Shown here one piece after another: positions 1 to 6,268 of a stretch of 8,438 bases of DNA (the stretch's first letter is position 1; every line of letters begins with the position of its first letter). The translations under genes were made by a program, and so were the position numbers. Below the pieces are notes generated by a model, which was not told the origin of the DNA, did no database searches, and saw only the letters and a program-made list of their open reading frames with translations. The stretch spans positions 1-8,438 of the forward strand of contig QHRT01000240.1 of assembly GCA_003220195.1 (NCBI GenBank), in the 5' to 3' direction. Source of the DNA: Candidatus Rokuibacteriota bacterium. Lineage in GTDB: Bacteria > Methylomirabilota > Methylomirabilia > Rokubacteriales > CSP1-6.

Positions 1-1120
1 CGATCATCAGGAGCGACGCGCCAACCGGGGCCACCGCGCGCGCCCCGTTCGCCCCCAGCGCCATCGCCCCCGAGATACTGCCGTAGTGGCGGCGCCCGAA
101 GATCTCCGCGATCACGGTCGCGCGCGCCAGCGTCGACATCCCGTTCGCGGCGCCGAGCAGCACGATGACCGGCCCCACGCCCACGAACCAGACGAACGTG
201 ATCAGGACGACGCCCACGGCCTGCGCGACGAAGATGGAGGCGGTGACCCAGCGCGCGCCCAGCCAGCGCGCGATCGGCACGAAGAAGACACGCCCCGGGA
301 GCTGCATGGCGCCCATCCAGCCGACCGTCGCGGCCGCGACCGCCGCCCCGTAGCCGCGATCCACCAGGTACGGGATCAGGTGGACGGTCACCGAGTTCGT
401 CGCGAAGTTGCCGACGAGGAACGCGATCGCGAGCGCCCAGAAGATCACCGTCCGGATCGCCGCGTGGAGATCGACGCCAGGAATCGTGAGCGTCCCGGGT
501 CCTCCCGGCTCGTCGTCCGCCGGCTTCGGCGCCGGCCGGAGCGCGAGCGCGTGGAGCGGAATGGTCACGAGGCCGAGCACGACGGACAGCGTGAGCAGCG
601 TCGCCCGCCAGCCAAGCCGCGCCAAGAGCCACGCCTCGAGCGGCATGAAGATCGTGCTGGCGAGACCGGCCACCAGCGTGAGCGTCAGGAGCGCGCGATC
701 TCTCCCGCGCGCGAACCACTGGATCACGGCCACGAACGCCGGCTCGTAGAGGATCGTGGCGAGCGCCAGCCCCATCACGCACCAGATCGCGTAGAACGCC
801 CACAACGTCTCGACGCGTGACCACGCCACCATGAGCGAGGTGGCGAGACATGAGCCCGCCGTCATGAGCGCGCGCGGTCCATGGCGGTCGAGCCAGCGGC
901 CGACCGGGATCGCCGCCACCGCGGAGACCGCGAGCCCGACCGAGAACGCGCCGGTGATCGCGACGCGTGAGGCATGCAGGTCTTCCTCCATCGAGCGGAG
1001 GAAGACCGGGAAGCCGTAGTAGACGATGCCCCACGAGACGGTCTCGGTGACGGAGAGCGTCGCGACGACGATCCAGCCGTAATGCAGCCGAGCGCGGACC
1101 GCCGCTACCTTCGAACGCAC
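1..1120 (-). CDS. MFS transporter (3' end outside window)
   Basis: This is the N-terminal ~373 residues of a major facilitator superfamily permease, an inner-membrane secondary carrier; the reading frame runs off the left edge without a stop. TM1 spans about residues 16-41. The conserved loop 2-3 signature appears as GRWLDRHGPR at residues 74-83. Six hydrophobic segments come before a polar central loop (about 195-220, rich in Pro/Asp/Glu), and about five more follow, so most of the usual 12-TM protein is present. I chose the GTG at 1120 because it is the first usable start in frame upstream of TM1; the frame further upstream offers only CTG, and there is no clear Shine-Dalgarno. The gene is divergent from the amidohydrolase, with only 23 bp between starts, so the two may be co-regulated. 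The substrate cannot be read from the sequence; the general look is of carriers for carboxylates or other small organic anions. Family confidence is high, substrate unknown. Confidence 0.9.
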   Translation of the reverse strand, partial: MRSKVAAVRARLHYGWIVVATLSVTETVSWGIVYYGFPVFLRSMEEDLHASRVAITGAFSVGLAVSAVAAIPVGRWLDRHGPRALMTAGSCLATSLMVAWSRVETLWAFYAIWCVMGLALATILYEPAFVAVIQWFARGRDRALLTLTLVAGLASTIFMPLEAWLLARLGWRATLLTLSVVLGLVTIPLHALALRPAPKPADDEPGGPGTLTIPGVDLHAAIRTVIFWALAIAFLVGNFATNSVTVHLIPYLVDRGYGAAVAAATVGWMGAMQLPGRVFFVPIARWLGARWVTASIFVAQAVGVVLITFVWFVGVGPVIVLLGAANGMSTLARATVIAEIFGRRHYGSISGAMALGANGARAVAPVGASLLMI

Positions 1121-1132
1121 GCGCCATAGGAT

Positions 1133-1145
1133 ACTGGACGCCAGT
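1133..1145. promoter_or_regulatory. Inverted repeat in the 23-bp divergent gap
   Basis: A perfect 5-bp inverted repeat, ACTGG-ACG-CCAGT, lies between the two divergent starts and includes the first two bases of the amidohydrolase GTG codon. A weak -10-like TAGGAT lies at 1127-1132 on the plus strand. Neither start has a good Shine-Dalgarno, so leaderless or near-leaderless transcription is possible. The repeat could be an operator half-site pair or chance in GC-rich DNA. Confidence 0.25.
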
Positions 1146-2772
1146 GGACATCGTGATCCGCGGCGGCCACGTCATCGACGGAACCGGCGGCGCCGGGCGT
1201 GATGCCGACGTGTGGCTGCGGGACAGCCGGATCGCCAGCATCGACGCGCGCGGTACGGGCGCGGCCGCAGCGCATCGCGTGATCGACGCGCGCGGCCAGG
1301 TCGTGGCGCCTGGCCTCATCGACATCCACACGCATTCCGATTTCACGCTGCCGCTGGCGCCGCGTGCCGAGTCGAAGATCCGGCAAGGCGTGACGACGGA
1401 GGTCGTCGGCAACTGCGGCTTCTCGGCCGCGCCGGCGCTGCCGGGTCGCGCGCACGTTCTCGCCGAATACCTCGCGTCGAGCGCGCCGGGCCTCCCCTTC
1501 AGCGAGACGACGTTTGCCGAGTACGCCGCCCGGTTCCCCGCGACCTCGCTCAACGTCATCCTCCAGGTCGGTCACAACACGCTCAGGTTGATGACCGCCG
1601 GCATGGACGATCGGCCATTGAGCGCGAGCGAGCTGGCGCAGATGGAACGCCTGCTGGAAGAAGCGCTCGTGGCGGGCGCGTGGGGCCTCAGCTCGGGGCT
1701 CTTCACCGCGCCAGGCGCCGCCGCGCCGCCGGACGAGATCCATGCCCTCGCCCGTGTGCTGCGCCGTCACGACGCCACCTACGCTACGCACGTGCGCGAC
1801 GAAGCCAACCACGTGTTCGACGCCGTCCGTGAGGCGATCGCGGTGGCGGAGAAGACGGCCGTGCACGTCCAGATCGCGCACCTGAAGCTCTCCGGCCTGG
1901 ACAACTGGGGCGGCGCGGAACGGTTGCTGGCCGAGATCGACGGAGCACGCCAGCGCGGCCTCGCGGTCGACTGCGACGCCTATCCGTACGACACCGCGAC
2001 GAACCCTCTGCGCAACCTGCTTCCGCGCTGGGTCATGGAGGGCGGGATCGCCGCGATGCTGGAACGGCTCGCGCGGCGCGACGTGCGGGGGCGTGTCCGG
2101 GACGAGATCGCGCGACAGGGCCTCACGAACTTCGGCCGCATTCCGTCGTGGGACGTCGTGCGGATCGCGATCTCGCCCGGTCTGCCGCAGGAGGCCGGCC
2201 GTTCCCTCGGCGACATCGCGCGACGGCGCGGCGCCGACCCGCTCGACACGGTGTGCGACGTGATCCTCGCCGATCGCGGCGCCACTCGCATCCTGATCAC
2301 GTCGATGTCGGAGGAGGACGTCCGGACGATTACGTCGACGCCGTGGGTGCTCGCGGGCTCGGACGGGAACGCGATCGCGCCCGACGGCGTCACCGGCCAG
2401 GGCAAACCGCATCCGCGCTACTACGGCACGCACGCCCGCACGCTCGGCCAGTGCGTGCGCGAGTTGAAGTGGCTGACTCTCCCTCAGGCCGTCGCCAAAG
2501 TCACCGGCGGCGCGGCGGCCGCGCTCGGTCTCGGAGGCCGTGGGCTATTGCGCGAGGGATACGCCGCCGACGTCGTCGTGTTCGATCCGGCGCGCATTGC
2601 CGATCGCGCCACGTACGAGAACCCGCATCAGTTCGCCGCCGGAACCTCGACGGTCATCGTGAACGGCGACGTCGTGATCGACGGCGGCGACCACACCGGG
2701 GCCTTGCCCGGGCGCGTGTTGCGCCGGCAAGAGCACCGCGTCGCGCGGCGTCCCGTCATCGAATCACGCTGA
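1144..2772 (+). CDS. N-acyl-D-amino-acid deacylase (D-aminoacylase) family amidohydrolase
   Basis: This 542-residue metal-dependent amidohydrolase of the D-aminoacylase family is predicted to hydrolyse N-acyl-D-amino acids or related N-acyl compounds to a free amino acid and a carboxylate, probably in the cytoplasm since no signal peptide is present. Residues 1-60 form the small beta-domain with the classic opening (IVIRGGHVIDGTG, then APGLIDIHTHSDF). Metal and catalytic positions known from the family are present: H62 and H64 in HTH, C91 in GNCGFS, H216 in THVRDE, H246 in QIAHLK, and the catalytic Asp D407 in GSDGNA. The C-terminus returns to the beta-domain (YAADVVVFDP near 473-482) and ends with GRVLRR. 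Length is slightly above the usual ~480-540. The GTG start begins exactly at the conserved beta-strand, though no strong Shine-Dalgarno precedes it. Its 3' end overlaps the convergent CMD-like gene by 9 bp. The exact acyl or amino-acid preference (neutral versus D-Glu/D-Asp) is not determinable. Confidence 0.93.
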   Translation: MDIVIRGGHVIDGTGGAGRDADVWLRDSRIASIDARGTGAAAAHRVIDARGQVVAPGLIDIHTHSDFTLPLAPRAESKIRQGVTTEVVGNCGFSAAPALPGRAHVLAEYLASSAPGLPFSETTFAEYAARFPATSLNVILQVGHNTLRLMTAGMDDRPLSASELAQMERLLEEALVAGAWGLSSGLFTAPGAAAPPDEIHALARVLRRHDATYATHVRDEANHVFDAVREAIAVAEKTAVHVQIAHLKLSGLDNWGGAERLLAEIDGARQRGLAVDCDAYPYDTATNPLRNLLPRWVMEGGIAAMLERLARRDVRGRVRDEIARQGLTNFGRIPSWDVVRIAISPGLPQEAGRSLGDIARRRGADPLDTVCDVILADRGATRILITSMSEEDVRTITSTPWVLAGSDGNAIAPDGVTGQGKPHPRYYGTHARTLGQCVRELKWLTLPQAVAKVTGGAAAALGLGGRGLLREGYAADVVVFDPARIADRATYENPHQFAAGTSTVIVNGDVVIDGGDHTGALPGRVLRRQEHRVARRPVIESR

Positions 2773-3009
2773 CGAGCCGCTGCTCTCCGGCACGGCGAAT
2801 CCCGTCTCGGCAGCCCAGGCTTGCACGCCGCGACGAAACGCCAGCCCGCCCATGGGCATGATGACCGCCTCGAGCGCCTCGAGGATCTCGCGCGGCGTGG
2901 CGCCCTCGCGCAACGCGACGCGCACGTGCGCGCGGATCTGATCGACGTCGGCGCGCAGCGCCGCCTCGACGACGATCTGCAAGAGCTCCTTCGTCTTGCG
3001 GTCGAGCAT
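2764..3009 (-). CDS. Carboxymuconolactone decarboxylase (CMD)-like protein, short or 5'-truncated
   Basis: From the ATG at 3009 this encodes 81 residues of the all-helical CMD/AhpD-like fold. The recognisable stretch is LDRKTKELLQIVVEAALRA (residues 2-20), followed by HVRVALREGATPREILEALE and the hydrophobic MPMGGLAFRRG segment. At the place where thiol-type members carry CxxC, this protein has D21 and Q24, with H28 retained, so AhpD-type peroxidase chemistry is unlikely. Family members are usually about 100-130 residues. Family-like sequence (ERYAGFIEATYTGQR) continues 15 codons upstream of the ATG, right up to the methyltransferase TGA at 3057-3055, with no ATG, GTG or TTG in that stretch and no Shine-Dalgarno before 3009. 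The gene therefore looks truncated at its 5' end or damaged. It is last in the minus-strand cluster and overlaps the convergent amidohydrolase by 9 bp. Family call is good; exact start and functionality are doubtful. Confidence 0.75.
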   Translation of the reverse strand: MLDRKTKELLQIVVEAALRADVDQIRAHVRVALREGATPREILEALEAVIMPMGGLAFRRGVQAWAAETGFAVPESSGSSA

Positions 3010-3054
3010 GCGCTGGCCCGTGTAGGTCGCCTCGATGAAGCCGGCGTACCGCTC

Positions 3055-3831
3055 TCAGGTGACGCGGCGAAACGTGAACGCGTCGATCTCGTCCAGGACG
3101 GGCTGACCGCGGTCCTCCCGCTGGCAGTAGCGACGGAACCCGGCGATGCCGTGCGCCCATTCCTCGTCGGACACCATCTGCAGCGTCGAGATCGTGCGCG
3201 AGGCGATCCGCTCCGCGTACGTGGGGAGGTCCGGCGCGACGGGGGTCATGACCGTGCGATGGCACACGAGCCCGAGGCCGGCGTCGCGCGCGAGCTCGAT
3301 CACGGACGCCCGACGTGGAAGCCGTGCGAGGTCGATCGCCCGCGCCGACGGAAAGAACGGCAGCCAGAGATAGCTGTCGAGCGTCTCGGCCGTCGAGTTC
3401 ACGATGACGAGCGTCCGTCCGCGTCCGAGAATCCGCGCACATTCCGCGAGGCAAGCCGGACGGTCGACCAGGTGATGGTAGACGAGGAACATCCACACGA
3501 AGTCGCAGCTCGCGTCGCGGATCGGCAGCTTCTCGGCCGAGGCGCGAATCCAATGGATGGTGCGTTCGGCCGGATCCGCCATCGCCTGCGCCAGCATGCG
3601 CTCGGACCGATCCACGCCGGCGACCGCGGCGTCGGTCAGCCCGGAGAGCCACGCCGAGAACCGGCCGAGCCCGCACCCGAGATCGACGACGCGGCGCACG
3701 GAATCGCCGCCCAGCGCCTCGCTCACGAGCTCTTCCCAGACGGCGAACTGCGCGGGCGACAGCGCGCGACCGGACGCGTACGTCCGGTGGATGTCGCCGC
3801 GGTCGTAGTCGAAGCCTACTTCCCGCTCCAC
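3055..3831 (-). CDS. Class I SAM-dependent methyltransferase
   Basis: This 258-residue soluble protein has the Rossmann-fold methyltransferase signature. Motif I is VVDLGCGLG (residues 48-56), which binds SAM; an acidic residue follows the second strand (D74 in GVDRS); an adenine-contacting segment ASAEKLP lies at 97-103; and YHHLVDRPACLAECARIL (from 118) plus a Gly-rich turn and LVIVN strand resemble the Methyltransf_11 group. I chose the GTG at 3831 because the protein-like sequence (EREVGFDYDRG) starts there and further upstream this frame is out of phase inside the preceding gene. The start overlaps the last 16 nt of the solute-binding protein gene, with only a weak GGA upstream, which suggests translational coupling. 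The TGA at 3057-3055 is in the same frame as the downstream CMD-like gene. The methyl acceptor is unknown; a small molecule linked to the imported substrate is a guess from context. Confidence 0.88.
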   Translation of the reverse strand: MEREVGFDYDRGDIHRTYASGRALSPAQFAVWEELVSEALGGDSVRRVVDLGCGLGRFSAWLSGLTDAAVAGVDRSERMLAQAMADPAERTIHWIRASAEKLPIRDASCDFVWMFLVYHHLVDRPACLAECARILGRGRTLVIVNSTAETLDSYLWLPFFPSARAIDLARLPRRASVIELARDAGLGLVCHRTVMTPVAPDLPTYAERIASRTISTLQMVSDEEWAHGIAGFRRYCQREDRGQPVLDEIDAFTFRRVT

Positions 3832-5441
3832 CGGACGTTCCGCAGCGACTGGTAGATGCCGGCGAACGTGGGAATCGTCACGAAGCCGTCGTAGCCCTGC
3901 TTCGCCACGTACACCTGCTGGGGGAAATACAGAAAGACGTACGGCGCGTCCTCCATCAGGATCTTCGAGAACTCCGCGTAGTGCTTCTTGCGGTCGGCCT
4001 GCGACGCCGTGCGTCGAGCGGCCTCCAGCTCCTCGTCCGCCTTCGGATTCTTGTAGTGGGCGAAGTTGCGGCCCTTCCACTGGCTCGAGTGCCAGATGGT
4101 GTACGCGAACGGGTCCGGGTCGTGATGGTTCGTCCAGTTCACGACGATCGCTTCGAACTCCGAGGCGAAGAGCTTCTTGACGAAGGTCGGCCAGTCGAGC
4201 GGCTCGAGCTTCGCCTCGACGCCGATCTTCTTCAAGTACTCCTGGATGATCACGCCGGTGTCCTTCATGGTCTGGTTCGCCTGGTCGTGACGGATCGAGA
4301 AGCTGAAGCGTTTGCCATCTTTTGTCAGCACGCCGTCCGGTCCCGGCGTGAATCCCGCCTCCGCGAGCAGCGCCTTCGCGCGGTTCGGGTCGTACGGGTA
4401 CGGCTTCACGCGCGGATCGAACGCCCAGCTCGACGGCGGGAACTGTCCGGTCGCGACCGCGGCGTAGCCCTGCAGAACTTCCTTCACCATCGTCGGCACG
4501 TCGATCGCGTGGTTGAGCGCGCGCCGCACGCGGAGGTCGTTGAACGGAGGCAGGTCCTGCCGCCAGCCGAAGTACGTGTACGACGTGTTGTCCCCCACCA
4601 GCACCTTGAGCCCCGCGGTCTGCTTGAGCCGCGCGACCTCGGTGAGCGGCGGGTTCTCCATGAAATCGATCCCGCCGGCCCGCATCTCCTGCAAGAGCAC
4701 CACGGAGTCCGGGATGATGCGGAAGATGAGCCGGTTCAGCTGCGGGCGGCCGCCGTGGTAGCGCTCGTTGGCGTCCATGACGATGCGCTCGCCGCGCCGC
4801 CACTCGACGAACTTGAACGGGCCGGTGCCGACGGGCTTCCGGTTGAACTCCGCCGAGTTGAGGTCGGCGTCCTTCAAGAGATGCTCGGGGACGATGCCGG
4901 CGCGCGGGTTGGTCAGGACGGCCAGGAACGATCCGGAAGGATAGCGCAGGCGAAAGCGCACGGTGTGGTCGTCGACGACCTCGATCGGCTTCTGCGCGAG
5001 CTCCTCCGGCTTCTTGGGGTTGTCCTTCGCCGTCAGCTCGGGAAAGCCGACGAGCGCGTCGAAGTACGCGCGGTGCGGCGTCGTGACTTTCGGATTCAGC
5101 ACCGCGTAGAACGTGAACGCCACGTCGCGCGCGGTGAACGGCCTGCCGTCGTGCCAGGTGACGCCCTTCCGGAGCTTGAACGTGTACGTGAGCCCGTCGC
5201 GCGACGCCTCCCACGACTCCGCGAGCAGCGGTCTGACGCCGAGGTTCGCGTCCAGCTCGAGCAGGCTGTCGAACACGGGCCACTCGGTGATGTACGAGAT
5301 GCTGTCGGTGGCGATCACCGGATTCAGCGCGGTGGCGTCGCCCCAGAGACCGATGACGAAGTCCTTGCCCGCGGCGAGTGCGGCCGGCGGCGAGACGAGC
5401 GCAGCGATCAGCAGCGAGACGAAAGCGAGCGCGTGGATCAC
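3816..5441 (-). CDS. ABC transporter substrate-binding protein, family 5 (DppA/OppA-like)
   Basis: This 541-residue extracytoplasmic solute-binding protein belongs to the SBP_bac_5 family that serves peptide, nickel, opine and glycoside-type ABC importers. Residues 1-23 look like a signal peptide (hydrophobic core, ALA-A cleavage region), though its N-region lacks Lys/Arg. There is no lipobox cysteine, so the protein should be periplasmic rather than a lipoprotein. The family signature region is clear at about residues 72-111 (LLAESWEASRDGLTYTFKL, then WHDGRPFTARDVAFTF). Further typical segments include the VGTGPFKF block, a VRRALNHAID block and the C-terminal FLYFPQQVYVAK region. The GTG start at 5441 is set by a strong Shine-Dalgarno 7 nt upstream. 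It lies 34 nt after the DppC-type permease stop and overlaps the methyltransferase start by 16 nt, so it sits within an operon. The ligand cannot be predicted; the neighbouring D-aminoacylase makes peptides or acylated amino acids plausible. Confidence 0.95.
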   Translation of the reverse strand: MIHALAFVSLLIAALVSPPAALAAGKDFVIGLWGDATALNPVIATDSISYITEWPVFDSLLELDANLGVRPLLAESWEASRDGLTYTFKLRKGVTWHDGRPFTARDVAFTFYAVLNPKVTTPHRAYFDALVGFPELTAKDNPKKPEELAQKPIEVVDDHTVRFRLRYPSGSFLAVLTNPRAGIVPEHLLKDADLNSAEFNRKPVGTGPFKFVEWRRGERIVMDANERYHGGRPQLNRLIFRIIPDSVVLLQEMRAGGIDFMENPPLTEVARLKQTAGLKVLVGDNTSYTYFGWRQDLPPFNDLRVRRALNHAIDVPTMVKEVLQGYAAVATGQFPPSSWAFDPRVKPYPYDPNRAKALLAEAGFTPGPDGVLTKDGKRFSFSIRHDQANQTMKDTGVIIQEYLKKIGVEAKLEPLDWPTFVKKLFASEFEAIVVNWTNHHDPDPFAYTIWHSSQWKGRNFAHYKNPKADEELEAARRTASQADRKKHYAEFSKILMEDAPYVFLYFPQQVYVAKQGYDGFVTIPTFAGIYQSLRNVRWSGK

Positions 5442-5447
5442 GATCGA

Positions 5448-5456
5448 CCCTCCTTT
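5448..5456 (-). promoter_or_regulatory. Strong Shine-Dalgarno for the solute-binding protein
   Basis: On the minus strand AAAGGAGGG precedes the GTG at 5441-5439, leaving about 7 nt after the AGGAGG core. It is the only near-consensus ribosome binding site I see in the window. It fixes the GTG start and suggests that the binding protein is made in excess over the permeases, as is usual for ABC importers. Confidence 0.8.
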
Positions 5457-5475
5457 GGATGAGGACGAGAACCTA

Positions 5476-6268
5476 TCACAACGAGCCGCGCAGCATCGGC
5501 CTGCAGCGGAGCGTGGGATCGACGGCGTCCCGGAGCCCGTCGCCGAAGAGGTTGAAGCCGAGCACCGTCAGGAAGATCGCGACGCCGGGAAACGTCGCGA
5601 TCCACCACGCCGACAGGAGATGCTGCCGGCCCTCCACGAGCATGTTGCCCCAGCTCGGCAAGGGCGGCTGGGCGCCGAGGCCGAGATACGAGAGGCCCGA
5701 CTCGATCAGGATCGTCTGGCCGAGCGACAGGCTGCCCTGGACGATGACGACCGGGACCGCGTTGACGAGCACGTGCCGTCCGAGAATGCGCGCGGTACCG
5801 GCGCCGAGGGCGCGAGCCGCGTGGACGAAGTCGCGCGCGCGCAGGCTCAGGCATTCGCTCCGCACGATGCGTGCGACCGGCGCCCACGTGACGAGCGCGA
5901 TGACCAGCGCCGTGTTCACGAGGCTCGCGCCGAAGAGCGCCACGACCACCAGGATGAGGAAGAGCGCCGGCACCGAGAGGAACATGTCCGCCACGCGCAT
6001 GATGCCGGTATCGACCTTCCCGCCGGCGTAGCCCGCGACGCTGCCGAGCGCCGTGCCGACGACGAGCGACACGCTGACGGCGAAGAAGCCGATCTCGAGC
6101 GACACCCGACTGAGCCCGGAGCCGGTGCAACAGCGACTGCGCCGAGTAGCTGTACGGCGCGATCACCGGGGCCAGCGCGCCCACCGCGATCATCAGCGCG
6201 ACCACCAGGCCGCCAAGCGAGCCGCGCCAGCTGCCGATGAGAAGCCGGAACGTCGTCGTTCGCGTCAC
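5476..6268 (-). pseudogene. DppC-type ABC transporter permease, frame-disrupted with internal deletion
   Basis: This is the second membrane subunit of a peptide/nickel-type ABC importer (BPD_transp_1 family). The N-terminus begins at GTG 6268, whose GTGA overlaps the stop of the DppB-type gene. It reads a normal N-terminus and TM1 (LVVALMIAVGALAPVIAPYSY) up to HRL at codon 50 (6121-6119). The rest of the family sequence then continues in a different frame from 6105 (VSLEIGFFAVSVSLVVG) to the TGA at 5478-5476. It includes the ATPase-contact EAA loop (DFVHAARALGAGTARILGRH, about 91-110 of this part), GQTILIESGLSYLGLGAQPP and FNLFGDGLRDAVDP. Only 13 nt separate the two parts, whereas relatives have a segment with a GTDxxGRDxxSRxxYGAR-like motif of some 20-25 codons there. 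Translation from 6268 would stay in the wrong frame to 5438. An internal GTG at 6105 would give a 209-residue protein lacking TM1. The cause is either a real deletion or an assembly or sequencing error. Confidence 0.82.

Noticed and set aside
86..820. Plus-strand open frame opposite the MFS gene
   Set aside because: The product is an Arg/Glu/Asp/His-rich string without domains, while the opposite strand gives a continuous MFS protein with a matching motif.
1105..2433. Long minus-strand open frame antisense to the deacylase
   Set aside because: Its product is Arg/His/Asp-rich low-complexity sequence with no family pattern. It is the usual GC-rich shadow of the well-supported plus-strand gene.
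2756..3676. A 306-residue minus-strand open frame over the CMD and methyltransferase genes
   Set aside because: It is in a different frame from both recognised proteins and shows no family resemblance.
3055..5283. A 742-residue open frame that could suggest a long fusion ending in the methyltransferase
   Set aside because: Upstream of 3831 the frame is out of phase with the solute-binding protein and reads low-complexity sequence. Only the last 258 residues are protein-like.
3981..5462. A 493-residue plus-strand open frame antisense to the solute-binding protein
   Set aside because: It has Arg/Val/Leu-rich shadow composition and no motifs; the minus strand encodes a full-length family-5 binding protein with a signal peptide and Shine-Dalgarno.
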